Assembly (NCBI GenBank): GCA_904501875.1
Contig: CAJGCQ010000051.1
Span: forward strand, 1 to 7,915
Direction of reading: 5' to 3'
From: Clostridiaceae bacterium
Lineage (GTDB): Bacteria > Bacillota > Clostridia > Oscillospirales > Acutalibacteraceae
DNA: 7,915 nucleotides
Made by a program: the position numbers and the translations under genes. The notes beneath the pieces were generated by a model, which saw only the letters and a program-made list of their open reading frames with translations, was not told where the DNA came from and made no database searches. This document shows positions 1 through 7,174 of the stretch, piece by piece; the first letter of the stretch is position 1; the number at the start of each line of letters is the position of its first letter.

Positions 1-1
1 C

Positions 2-2107
2 GACGATATTATCCGCAAAATTCTTATGGCGGGTCAGGGCTTTGACGATTTCGACAATCAAGCCCCCCTCTACCTTAAAACCACCGATGAAATGCTTAAG
101 GATTTCGACTATTTCGGTGAGCGTGCCAAGGAATTTGTTATCGATAACCCGAACAAAATCGCCGATATGGTTGACGACGATGTTATCCCCGTGCCTGACG
201 GAAACTATCCCCCCGTAATTGAGGGCTCGGACGATTTACTCCGTAACATCTGTTTGGATAACGCCCATAAGCTTTACGGCGACCCCCTGCCCGAGGTGGT
301 GGAAAAGCGCCTTGATAAGGAGCTCAACTCCATTATCAACAACGGATTTTCCATAATGTATATCTCGGCGCAGAAATTAGTTGCCTACAGCGAGGAAAAC
401 GGCTATTTGGTAGGCTCCCGAGGTTCGGTAGGCTCCTCCTTTGTTGCCACAATGGCGGGTATTTCCGAGGTTAACCCCCTGCCTCCCCACTATGTCTGCC
501 CCGAGTGCAGACACAGCGAATTTTTCCTGAAGGGCGAAGTGGGCTCGGGCTTTGATTTGCCCGAAAAAAACTGCCCTAAATGCGGAGCTGTCCTTAACCG
601 AAATGGCCACGATATCCCCTTCGAGACCTTCTTGGGCTTTAAGGGAGACAAGGTGCCTGATATCGACCTTAACTTCTCAGATGAATTCCAGACTTCAGTG
701 CAGAAGTACACCGAAACCCTTTTCGGCAGGGAAAATGTATTCAAGGCGGGTACTATCTCGACGGTTGCGGAAAAAACCGCTTTCGGCTTTTCAAAGGCCT
801 ATGCAGAGAAAAAGGGCATTACCTTAAGCAATGCGGAATTAAACCGCTTGGCTTCCCTCGTTGAAAAGGCGCAGATTAAGCAGACCTCAGGTCAGCACCC
901 TGCGGGAATGATTGTTGTGCCGAGGGATAAAACAATCTACGATTTCTGCCCCGTTCAGCACCCTGCGGACGATGTTAATTCCGATATAATCACCACCCAT
1001 TTTGATTTCCACTCTATTCACGATACGATTTTAAAGCTGGACGAACTGGGTCATGTTGTGCCGACCACATACAAGTATCTTGAGGAATACACGGGTATTC
1101 CCGTAAACGATGTATCAATGAGCGACCCCAAGGTTTACAGTCTCTTTACCTCTACCGAAGCGCTAGGTGTTACGCCTGACGAAATAGAATCAAGAACCGG
1201 CACATACTGTCTGCCCGAGTTCGGCACCCCCTTTGTAAGAGAAATGCTTATGGACTGCAAGCCCAAGAACTTCTCCGACCTGTTGCAGATTTCAGGGCTT
1301 TCCCACGGCACCGATGTGTGGCTGGGCAATGCAAAGGACCTTATCGACAGCGGAATCTGCACCATTTCCGAGGTTATCGGAACTCGTGATAACATAATGG
1401 TCTACCTTATCCATATGGGGCTTGAAGAGGACAAGGCGTTCAAGATTACCGAGACCGTGCGTAAGGGACTCGTTGCCAAGGGCAAGGTTTCCGCCGAGGA
1501 ATGGGGCGCTATGGAGGAGGAAATGCGCTCCCACGGCGTTCCCGAGTGGTATATTGACAGCTGTCATAAAATTAAGTATATGTTCCCGAAGGCTCACGCC
1601 GCAGCCTATGTCATTTCGGCTTTGCGCCTTGCGTGGTACAAGGTGTATAAGCCCCTTGAGTTTTACTGCGCCTACTTTACCGCCCGCCCCGAGGATGTGG
1701 ATGTCCCCACGGTAATTCAGGGCAAAGATGCGGTGAGGCGGTATCTTCAGAGCATCAAGGCAAAGGGCAAGGAAGCTACCAAAAAGGAGCTTGATGTCTA
1801 CAACAATATGCTGATATTCAACGAGATGATGTCCCGCGGAATTGAAGTACTGCCGATTGATATTACAAAGTCTCACGCTATGAAATATGTCCCCGAAGAG
1901 GGCAAAATGCGCTTGCCCTTCGGTGCGCTTTCGGGGGTAGGCGAAAAGGCGGCATACTCTATTTACGAGGCGGCGCAGAAAGGCAATTTCGTTTCTGTTG
2001 AGGACTTCCAGTTAGAGGCGGGGGTTTCCAAAACCATTATTCAAAATTTGGCAAGCTTAGGCGCTATGAACGACCTGCCCGACACAAACCAGATTTCAAT
2101 GTTCTAA
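2..2107 (+). CDS. polC: DNA polymerase III alpha subunit, PolC type (C-terminal half, 5' truncated by window edge)
   Basis: This is the replicative DNA polymerase of low-GC Gram-positive bacteria. The frame is open from base 2, before the first ATG at 26, so this is the C-terminal ~700 residues of a protein usually ~1400-1450 long. The OB, proofreading exonuclease and most of the PHP domain lie upstream. Counting from that ATG: residues ~1-60 match the end of the PHP domain. The palm motif GSRGSVGSSF is at ~130. A four-Cys zinc cluster (C158, C161, C183, C186) follows. PDIDLNFS at 211-218 carries two catalytic Asp (D212, D214), and the third is probably D339 in LKLDELGH. Fingers motifs include SHGTDVWLGNA (~426) and KYMFPKAHAAAYV (~517). 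A helix-hairpin-helix duplex-binding region spans ~630-685. The extreme C-terminus, QISMF, fits the beta-clamp-binding consensus QLxLF. No frameshift is seen. It converges on the liv operon and ends in its own terminator. Confidence 0.97.
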   Translation, partial: DDIIRKILMAGQGFDDFDNQAPLYLKTTDEMLKDFDYFGERAKEFVIDNPNKIADMVDDDVIPVPDGNYPPVIEGSDDLLRNICLDNAHKLYGDPLPEVVEKRLDKELNSIINNGFSIMYISAQKLVAYSEENGYLVGSRGSVGSSFVATMAGISEVNPLPPHYVCPECRHSEFFLKGEVGSGFDLPEKNCPKCGAVLNRNGHDIPFETFLGFKGDKVPDIDLNFSDEFQTSVQKYTETLFGRENVFKAGTISTVAEKTAFGFSKAYAEKKGITLSNAELNRLASLVEKAQIKQTSGQHPAGMIVVPRDKTIYDFCPVQHPADDVNSDIITTHFDFHSIHDTILKLDELGHVVPTTYKYLEEYTGIPVNDVSMSDPKVYSLFTSTEALGVTPDEIESRTGTYCLPEFGTPFVREMLMDCKPKNFSDLLQISGLSHGTDVWLGNAKDLIDSGICTISEVIGTRDNIMVYLIHMGLEEDKAFKITETVRKGLVAKGKVSAEEWGAMEEEMRSHGVPEWYIDSCHKIKYMFPKAHAAAYVISALRLAWYKVYKPLEFYCAYFTARPEDVDVPTVIQGKDAVRRYLQSIKAKGKEATKKELDVYNNMLIFNEMMSRGIEVLPIDITKSHAMKYVPEEGKMRLPFGALSGVGEKAAYSIYEAAQKGNFVSVEDFQLEAGVSKTIIQNLASLGAMNDLPDTNQISMF

Positions 2108-2113
2108 ATGTAT

Positions 2114-2159
2114 AAAAAACAACCCGTAAACGCACGTTTACGGGTTGTTTTTGTTTTTT
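2114..2159. terminator. Bidirectional intrinsic terminator between polC and livF
   Basis: A perfect 15-bp inverted repeat (arms 2118-2132 and 2135-2149) has only CA between the arms, so the RNA probably forms a 14-bp stem with a GCAC tetraloop. On the plus strand it is followed by TTTTT-G-TTTTTT, which ends polC 7 nt after its stop codon. On the minus strand the A-run at 2114-2119 becomes a U-tract, so the same hairpin can end the liv operon. The livF stop codon is only 12 nt from the stem. Confidence 0.93.
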
Positions 2160-2160
2160 A

Positions 2161-2871
2161 TCAACCGCCCAGGTAGGCTTTTTTAACCAAGTCACTTTGG
2201 GCTAATTCCTCACCTGTGCCTGTTAGGACGATTTTGCCGTTTTCAAGAACATAAGCACGGTCGCAAACATCCAGCGCCTTATTCGCATTTTGCTCAACAA
2301 GCAAAATGGTGGTTCCGTTGTCACGGAAGTCCTTGATAATATCAAAAACCTCGTCAACAAGCAGGGGGGAAAGTCCCATTGAGGGCTCGTCAAGCATAAG
2401 AAGCTTGGGGTGGCACATCATAGCTCTGCCCATTGCAAGCATCTGCTGCTCGCCGCCCGAAAGGGTGCCCGCTATCTGGTTTTTGCGCTCCCCCAGTCTC
2501 GGGAAGCGGGTACAGGTGGCCTCGATATCCCTCTTAATCTGCGCCTTGTCCTTACCTGTGTAGGCACCCATAAGCAGGTTTTCGTAAACCGTCAGCTCTT
2601 GGAAAATTCTTCTGCCCTCTGGTACCTGCGTCATTCCTAAATTAACTATCTTATGACCGGGCATTTTGGTTATATCCTGTCCGTCATAGTGAACACTGCC
2701 CGAGTGAACGGGGATAAGCCCCATAATACTTTGCATAATAGTGGTTTTACCTGCGCCGTTAGCACCTATAAGGGTGACGATTTCCCCCTCGTTTACGGTG
2801 AAATCAATTCCCTTAAGCGCCTGTATAACGCCGTAAAAAACGTGTAAATCCTTTATTTCAAGTAACGCCAT
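2161..2871 (-). CDS. livF: Branched-chain amino acid ABC transporter, ATP-binding protein LivF
   Basis: 236 residues, the normal LivF length. It is one of two cytoplasmic ATPases that power the Liv importer. Seen in order: Walker A GANGAGKT (36-43), Q-loop glutamine in TQVPEGRR (Q82), ABC signature LSGGEQQ (137-143), and Walker B LLMLDEP ending in catalytic E162. The switch position reads LVEQNA, with Gln (Q194) where many ABC ATPases have His; this is usual for LivF and not a defect. The C-terminus AYLGG is also family-typical. The ATG lies 3 nt after the livG stop. Its ribosome binding site GGAGGG (2878-2883, 6-nt spacing) is formed by the last Gly codons of livG, so translation is probably coupled. 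Last gene of the operon, followed by the shared terminator. Confidence 0.96.
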   Translation of the reverse strand: MALLEIKDLHVFYGVIQALKGIDFTVNEGEIVTLIGANGAGKTTIMQSIMGLIPVHSGSVHYDGQDITKMPGHKIVNLGMTQVPEGRRIFQELTVYENLLMGAYTGKDKAQIKRDIEATCTRFPRLGERKNQIAGTLSGGEQQMLAMGRAMMCHPKLLMLDEPSMGLSPLLVDEVFDIIKDFRDNGTTILLVEQNANKALDVCDRAYVLENGKIVLTGTGEELAQSDLVKKAYLGG

Positions 2872-2874
2872 ACT

Positions 2875-3645
2875 TTACCCTCCGATGTAAGCCCGAATAA
2901 CCTCGGGGTCATTCAGTGCCGTCTGTGCGTCGCCCTGCGCTAAGGTTGTGCCGAAGTTGAGAACGGTGATCTCATCGCAGAGTCCCGAAACAAACTTCAT
3001 ATCGTGCTCTATGAGCAGAACGGATATATTAAACTCGTCACGGATAAAACGGATAATGTCCATAAGCTCGGCGGTTTCGTTGGGGTTCATACCCGCCGCA
3101 GGTTCGTCCAAAAGCAGGAGCTTCGGATTAGTCGCCATAGCACGGGCAATTTCCAGCTTTCTCTGCTTGCCGTAGGGCAGGTTGGAGGAAAGGCTGTTGC
3201 GCTCCTCTAACAGACCGAAAATGTCGAGAATTTCCTTAGCCCTTGCACGCATAGCGTTTTCGGTTTTATAGTACTTCGGCAGGCGAAGCATACTTGAAAA
3301 CGGGTCGCACTTAAACTCGGGCTGATTGTGCAGTCCCACCATTACATTGCGGATAACGCTCATATTGGTGAAAAGACGGATATTCTGGAAGGTGCGGGCA
3401 ATACCCTTGTGGTTGATCGCCTCTTGGGTTTTGCCGTTTAAGGTCTCTCCGTAAAGGGAGAATGTGCCGGTTGTAGGCTGATAAACACCTGTGAGCATAT
3501 TGAAAACGGTAGTTTTGCCTGCGCCGTTAGGCCCTACAAGACCGTAAATCTGCTTTTCCTTGACCTCAAGATTAAGGTGCTCAACTGCGTGCAGACCGCC
3601 AAAGGAGATGCCAAGGTCTTCAATCTTTAAAACAACATCAGCCAT
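2875..3645 (-). CDS. livG: Branched-chain amino acid ABC transporter, ATP-binding protein LivG
   Basis: 256 residues from the chosen start, matching the LivG family length (~255). Cytoplasmic ATPase partner of LivF. Seen: Walker A GPNGAGKT (38-45), Q-loop in ARTFQNIR (Q87), the LivG-type signature LPYGKQRKLEIARAM (156-170; PYG in place of SGG is normal for LivG), Walker B LLLLDEP with E181, and switch His H214 in LIEHDM. The C-terminus AYIGG matches the family. Several starts are possible. The ATG at 3645 is preferred because AGGAGG (3655-3660) lies 9 nt upstream; the in-frame ATG at 3651 is only 3 nt from it, and a start at 3708 would add an unlikely 21-residue tail. The gene overlaps the end of livM by 8 nt, which suggests coupled translation. 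Confidence 0.95.
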   Translation of the reverse strand: MADVVLKIEDLGISFGGLHAVEHLNLEVKEKQIYGLVGPNGAGKTTVFNMLTGVYQPTTGTFSLYGETLNGKTQEAINHKGIARTFQNIRLFTNMSVIRNVMVGLHNQPEFKCDPFSSMLRLPKYYKTENAMRARAKEILDIFGLLEERNSLSSNLPYGKQRKLEIARAMATNPKLLLLDEPAAGMNPNETAELMDIIRFIRDEFNISVLLIEHDMKFVSGLCDEITVLNFGTTLAQGDAQTALNDPEVIRAYIGG

Positions 3646-4795
3646 TGTCATTATCCTCCTTTTCGGTAAAATCACTTGCAGGAGTAGCCTCTTCGGTGCG
3701 GAAATCAACGCTTAAAACCTCATCCATAGGTATCTTGCTTTCAATTTTATTCCAATCCGCCTTATCGTCGGTAACGGTGCCGGGCTTACGGTGGGAAGAA
3801 AGCTTTTCAAGCAATTTGTGAAAGCTGTACTTCTCCCTTATAGGCTTAAAGGCCGGCGAGTTATTAAAGAGAACTACCACGATAAGTATTAAAGCGTAAA
3901 TAAGGAGTCTGAGCGCTGCAAGATCGCCTGAAAGGTTATCCTGTAACAGGAAGTTTACAACGGTAATAAGTGTAGCAGCGATTATTGAGCCGTTGAGGCT
4001 TGCCATACCGCCCAAAACTACCATTACCAAAACCTCTATTGAGTAGTTGTATGAGAAGAAGGAGTACATAACAGGGGTGGTGAAGTGGCCGTAAATAACA
4101 CCCGCAACTCCCGCAAACGCCGCAGAAATAACGAAGATAAGCAGCTTGTAAAAGGTAACATTAATACCCATTGCCTTTGCCGCAATCTCGTTATCGCGAA
4201 TAGCGGTTACGGCCCTGCCGTGCTTACTGCGAATAAGGTTCTGGCTTAAGAAAAGTACAAGTAAAACAACCACAAAGCCCACTATAAAAAGGCTGTTCGA
4301 GCTATAGGTTACGGTGGAAAGACCCATAGCCCCGCCGAACCAAGGCAGATTTTTAAAGATATTACGCACTATTTCGCCGAAAGCCAAGGTAACTATCGCC
4401 AAATAGTCGCCCTTAAGCCTTAGGGCGGGAAGTCCTATAATAAATCCGAAAAACGCTGCAGAAATGCCGCCTATAACCATTGCAATGATTAAAACCAACA
4501 AAGGACTGCCAATTACATTATGCAGATAATTTGCACAAAAACATCCGATATAAGCACCCACGCACATAAAACCGCCGTGACCAAGGCTCAACTCACCCAA
4601 AAAGCCCACCACAAGGTTTAAGGAGAGCGCCATTATAATACTGTAAGCAATTCTCGCAAGAAGTCCCATTGTGGAACGCTTAAGGTCGCCCGTCAAAGAC
4701 ATAACGGACATAACCGCCACTATGGCGATAATTATATAATATGTAATATTGTATTTAAGCTTATATGATTTTTTAATATTCTTAATGTATTCCAA
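3638..4795 (-). CDS. livM: Branched-chain amino acid ABC transporter, permease LivM (TTG start)
   Basis: 385 residues. Inner-membrane permease that pairs with LivH to form the amino acid channel. A short basic N-terminus (KNIKKSYKLK) is followed by about nine hydrophobic stretches between residues ~18 and ~311. The EAA-like cytoplasmic loop that contacts the ATPases is visible at ~192-215 (HGRAVTAIRDNEIAAKAMGI). The start codon is TTG: AAGGTG (4802-4807), inside the last livH codons, lies 6 nt upstream, and the next in-frame ATGs fall within the first membrane segment. The gene starts 3 nt after livH and runs 8 nt into livG. Odd point: after the last membrane segment there is a hydrophilic tail of ~65 residues (from ~319), rich in Lys/Glu/Asp and ending EKEDNDNG, longer than in many Firmicutes LivM proteins as I recall them. 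Its role is unknown. Confidence 0.94.
   Translation of the reverse strand: MEYIKNIKKSYKLKYNITYYIIIAIVAVMSVMSLTGDLKRSTMGLLARIAYSIIMALSLNLVVGFLGELSLGHGGFMCVGAYIGCFCANYLHNVIGSPLLVLIIAMVIGGISAAFFGFIIGLPALRLKGDYLAIVTLAFGEIVRNIFKNLPWFGGAMGLSTVTYSSNSLFIVGFVVVLLVLFLSQNLIRSKHGRAVTAIRDNEIAAKAMGINVTFYKLLIFVISAAFAGVAGVIYGHFTTPVMYSFFSYNYSIEVLVMVVLGGMASLNGSIIAATLITVVNFLLQDNLSGDLAALRLLIYALILIVVVLFNNSPAFKPIREKYSFHKLLEKLSSHRKPGTVTDDKADWNKIESKIPMDEVLSVDFRTEEATPASDFTEKEDNDNG
3655..3660 (-). promoter_or_regulatory. livG ribosome binding site inside livM coding sequence
   Basis: AGGAGG on the minus strand, 9 nt before the ATG at 3645. It is written in the codons for the charged tail of LivM (Glu-Lys-Glu-Asp), so the acidic end of LivM doubles as the Shine-Dalgarno sequence of the next gene. 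It decides the livG start. Confidence 0.85.
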
Positions 4796-4798
4796 AGC

Positions 4799-5662
4799 TT
4801 ACACCTTTACCCTTCTCTTCTTACCTAAAAGACCGATGGGCTTAACCAAAAGTATTAAAATAAGAAGTCCGAACTCGATAGCGGTAGTATAAGCGCTAAG
4901 GACAGGGATGCTAAGGCATATTTTTTCAATAAGTCCCAAAAGCACTCCGCCTATCATAGCGCCGGGGATTGAGCCTATTCCTCCGATAACTGCGGCAGTA
5001 AACGCCTTTATACCCGGCATAGAGCCAAGGGTAGGGCTGGTGGCAGGTATCTGCATAAGGTAGAAAAGACTTGCAAAAGCGGCGAGAGCCGATCCTATTG
5101 CAAAGGTTATCATAATAATGCGGTTTACATTTATACCCATAAGCTGTGCCGCACCCTTATCCTCTGAAACCGCCTGCATAGCCCGTCCTGTACGGGTGAA
5201 GTTTACAAACAGGGTGAGGGCCGCCATTATAATAGCGCCTACAACAAGTGTCACAATGGTTGCCACGCTGAACGACGCACCGAATATTGTTATATTCCCG
5301 AGGGCAGGCAGCGTAACAGGGCGGGATTTTGCGCCGAATATCAGCTGGGCTAAGCTCTGTAAAAAGTAGCTTACGCCGATTGCTGTTATAAGCACCGCCA
5401 AGGGTGATGCGCTGCGGAGCGGTCTGTAGGCGAAGCGTTCAATAATTATACCTGCGGCGGTGCACACTACAACCGAAACTATAACAGCCAACCACGGGTT
5501 TCCGGTCATATTAAGCATTGTCAAAATAGCGTAGGCACCGACCATAATAATATCTCCGTGTGCAAAGTTTAATAGCTTTGCAATACCGTATACCATGGTG
5601 TAGCCGAGTGCAATCAGTGCATATATTGCGCCGAGGCCTAATCCATCAAGTATAATGTTCAT
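4799..5662 (-). CDS. livH: Branched-chain amino acid ABC transporter, permease LivH
   Basis: 287 residues, typical for LivH (~290-300). Inner-membrane permease that pairs with LivM. It begins with the family-typical NIILDGLGLGAIYALIALGY, followed by NFAHGDIIMVGAYA. About eight hydrophobic spans are visible. The EAA-like loop is at ~158-180 (TGRAMQAVSEDKGAAQLMGI), and GIKAFTAAVIGGIGSIPGAMIGG is present before the last spans. The short C-terminus is basic (KKRRVKV), as expected for a cytoplasmic end. The ATG has AGGGAG (5669-5674) 6 nt upstream. A 148-nt gap with two hairpins separates it from livJ, while livM follows after 3 nt with its ribosome binding site inside livH's last codons. Confidence 0.96.
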   Translation of the reverse strand: MNIILDGLGLGAIYALIALGYTMVYGIAKLLNFAHGDIIMVGAYAILTMLNMTGNPWLAVIVSVVVCTAAGIIIERFAYRPLRSASPLAVLITAIGVSYFLQSLAQLIFGAKSRPVTLPALGNITIFGASFSVATIVTLVVGAIIMAALTLFVNFTRTGRAMQAVSEDKGAAQLMGINVNRIIMITFAIGSALAAFASLFYLMQIPATSPTLGSMPGIKAFTAAVIGGIGSIPGAMIGGVLLGLIEKICLSIPVLSAYTTAIEFGLLILILLVKPIGLLGKKRRVKV

Positions 5663-5702
5663 AGGAATCTCCCTAAATTATGTATTTTTCGGCTTATACC
5701 GA

Positions 5703-5735
5703 ATAAAGAATAAGAATTTGCTTCTTAGCCTTTAT
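5703..5735 (-). repeat. Imperfect inverted repeat in the livJ-livH gap
   Basis: The arms pair as ATAAAG (5703-5708) with CTTTAT (5730-5735), and TAAGAA (5711-5716) with TTCTTA (5722-5727), separated by a 2x2 internal mismatch, with a 5-nt loop. TTTCGG/CCGAAA-type segments lie outside it and could extend the structure with a bulge. It sits 41 nt upstream of the livH start, in the 5' part of the livH mRNA. It is AU-rich without a clear following U-tract, so processing or RNA stability is a more natural guess than termination. Confidence 0.45.
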
Positions 5736-5752
5736 CCGAAATAACCCATTTT

Positions 5753-5795
5753 AAAAACTGCACTTTGCCCAGCCTGAAAAACAGGCTGAGCAAAG
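5753..5795 (-). terminator. Hairpin after livJ, probable partial terminator / mRNA 3'-end stabiliser
   Basis: Arms 5763-5776 and 5782-5795 form a 14-bp stem with a 5-nt loop. The single imperfect position is a G.U pair in minus-strand RNA but an A.C mismatch in plus-strand RNA, so the structure belongs to the liv transcript. A UUUUU tract (5753-5757) follows after 5 nt, a weak terminator arrangement. It starts 15 nt past the livJ stop. Such a hairpin between a binding-protein gene and its permease genes commonly reduces downstream transcription or protects the upstream mRNA, giving more binding protein than membrane complex; that role is inferred here. Confidence 0.7.
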
Positions 5796-5810
5796 AAAGT
5801 ACAGCAATAA

Positions 5811-6932
5811 TTATTTACCCAGCTCAACAATTACCGGAACCTTGGTAGCCGCACCGGACTTATCCCAAGTCATCTTTCCTGTAACGCCGTCATATGAGAA
5901 ATCGGAAGCAGTGATTGCCTCAACAATCTTGTCGCAAAGGTCGCTTGCGGAAATGGAAGGATCCTTAACGCCTGCGGACTTCATAGCGTTGTAGATTGCA
6001 TAAACAGCGTCGTAACCGTCAGCTGCGAACTGGTCGGGCTCTACACCGTACTTGGTCTTATAGTCACTTACGAACTTTGCAACCTTTTCTTCGGTGCTTG
6101 CAACATCGAAGGGAGTGATGTAACGGATTTTGTTGGTAACAGTGCTGTCTATCTGAGAAGCGATACCGTCAAGACCGTCACAGCCGAAGAGCTCTGCAGT
6201 AACGCCCTTCTGAACGCAAGCCTTAGCAACGAGGCCGGCCTCGGTGTAATAGAAGGGAACAAAGATAACATCGCAATCCTTAAGAGCCTCTACCTGAGTA
6301 GAGAAATCCTTGTTGTTTTCCTTGTCGAAGGTCTTGGTGGTGAATTCTTTGCCGAGCTCTTTCATCTCATCCTCAAAGGCTTCATAAATGCCCGAAGAAT
6401 AAGGGTCAGATGTATCATAGATACAGCCGATCTTATTAAAGTTCTTCGAAAGCTCTTGGGCAGCAAGAACACCCTGGTCGGGGTCGCCGAAGCATACACG
6501 GAAGGTATTGTCGCCCTTAGCGATTACATCAGCCGCAGAAGCAGAAGGAGTCATAACGAAGATGTTATCCTTAGCCGCCTTCTCAGCGAAAGCTGCGCAG
6601 GAGCCTGATGTTGTGCCGCCGATGGAAATCTTCATACCGGCGTCATAAAGTGCATCATAGCCTGTGCTCGCATCCTCAGCGGTAGCCTTATCGTCCTTCA
6701 TATTTAACTCAAAGTTTACACCCTCGAGACCGCCGTTTGCGTTGATTTCCTCAACTGCAAGGGTAGCTCCCTGCTTAACCGAAATACCGTAAGACGAAGC
6801 GTCTCCCGTAAGGGGTCCTGTAGCGCCGATGAGGAATACCTCGCTCTTCTCTGCGCCGCCGCAGCCTGCCATAGCGCCAAGAATGAGAGCAGATGATAAA
6901 GCCGCACTCAAAAATCTTGCCAATTTTTTCAT
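5811..6932 (-). CDS. livJ: Branched-chain amino acid ABC transporter, substrate-binding lipoprotein (LivJ/LivK family)
   Basis: 373 residues. Extracellular binding protein that delivers Leu/Ile/Val or related amino acids to LivHM. A lipoprotein signal is seen: MKK, a hydrophobic stretch, then MAGC with the lipid-anchoring Cys at 24. The mature part is a type 1 periplasmic-binding-protein fold: IGATGPLTGDASSYG (35-49), GATLAVEEINANGG (55-68), and AADGYDAVYAIYNAM near 303-317. Aligned from memory with E. coli LivJ, S109, S130 and S132 fall where Ser79, Ala100 and Thr102 bind the substrate amino group. The ATG at 6932 is chosen because AGAGG (6942-6946) lies 9 nt upstream; the in-frame TTG at 6941 directly abuts that site. 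Seven further Cys residues are unusual for an exported protein and suggest an anaerobe. First gene of the operon. The exact substrate is not provable from sequence. Confidence 0.95.
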   Translation of the reverse strand: MKKLARFLSAALSSALILGAMAGCGGAEKSEVFLIGATGPLTGDASSYGISVKQGATLAVEEINANGGLEGVNFELNMKDDKATAEDASTGYDALYDAGMKISIGGTTSGSCAAFAEKAAKDNIFVMTPSASAADVIAKGDNTFRVCFGDPDQGVLAAQELSKNFNKIGCIYDTSDPYSSGIYEAFEDEMKELGKEFTTKTFDKENNKDFSTQVEALKDCDVIFVPFYYTEAGLVAKACVQKGVTAELFGCDGLDGIASQIDSTVTNKIRYITPFDVASTEEKVAKFVSDYKTKYGVEPDQFAADGYDAVYAIYNAMKSAGVKDPSISASDLCDKIVEAITASDFSYDGVTGKMTWDKSGAATKVPVIVELGK

Positions 6933-7020
6933 TTTGAACAACCTCTTTCAAAATAATTTTATATTTTACAACCTTTTAGGCTGAAAAACACCGTAAATCA
7001 ATAACTGTCGGCTCTGAATT

Positions 7021-7072
7021 AAAAACGACCCTGCCTTTTTATGAAGAACAAGGTCAAGTAAAAAGGTTTTAC
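7021..7072 (-). terminator. Competing-hairpin cluster ending in a terminator-like stem in the livJ leader (candidate attenuator)
   Basis: In minus-strand order, H1 pairs GTAAAA (7067-7072) with TTTTAC (7058-7063). H2 pairs CCTTTTTA (7059-7066) with TAAAAAGG (7034-7041), 8 perfect bp. H3 pairs GACCTTG (7049-7055) with CAGGGTC (7027-7033) and is followed by G-UUUUU (7021-7025). H1 and H2 share bases. H2 and H3 interleave with no linker between their 3' arms, so they are unlikely to coexist. The one wobble in H3 is U.G only in minus-strand RNA. It lies ~90 nt upstream of the livJ ATG. It is either a conditional terminator for liv or the plain end of an upstream transcript; no known riboswitch class is recognised. 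Confidence 0.5.
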
Positions 7073-7076
7073 CAAC

Positions 7077-7105
7077 TTTAAAGCCCCGACTTCACTGCTT
7101 TTCAA
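7077..7105 (-). promoter_or_regulatory. Possible secondary promoter for the liv leader
   Basis: TTGAAA (7100-7105; 5 of 6 matches to the -35 consensus) and TTTAAA (7077-7082; 4 of 6) are separated by 17 bp. A transcript would start near 7070, just at the first of the competing hairpins, which would make them the very 5' end of the livJ leader. The weak -10 keeps confidence low. Confidence 0.3.
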
Positions 7106-7116
7106 TATTGCTTTTC

Positions 7117-7170
7117 ATTAACGCCTGTAATTCGGTTAATTAGTATCTTTAGGAAAATTGCGGCGTTAAT
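7117..7170. repeat. 9-bp perfect inverted repeat with 36-nt interior
   Basis: ATTAACGCC (7117-7125) is perfectly complementary to GGCGTTAAT (7162-7170). The interior holds a smaller repeat, TAATT-5-AATTA. It lies just past the small-RNA terminator on the minus strand and upstream of the liv hairpin cluster. It could be a structured leader element exposed on read-through, or chance; no U-tract follows and no known family is recognised. Confidence 0.4.
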
Positions 7171-7174
7171 TATG

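Noticed and set aside
1292..1876. 194-codon frame antisense to polC
   Set aside because: It is fully inside a well-conserved polymerase domain on the opposite strand, with no family resemblance; it is a codon-bias shadow.
3646..3708. Upstream livG starts (3708 and ATG at 3651)
   Set aside because: The first adds a non-conserved tail inside livM; the second is only 3 nt from AGGAGG. The ATG at 3645 has better spacing and family length.
5663..5810. A separate promoter or small gene in the livJ-livH gap
   Set aside because: No convincing -35/-10 pair on the minus strand and no frame with a ribosome binding site other than livH; only the hairpins stand out.
6933..6941. TTG start for livJ at 6941
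   Set aside because: It directly abuts the AGAGG ribosome binding site, leaving no spacing; the ATG at 6932 has 9 nt and gives a standard lipoprotein signal.
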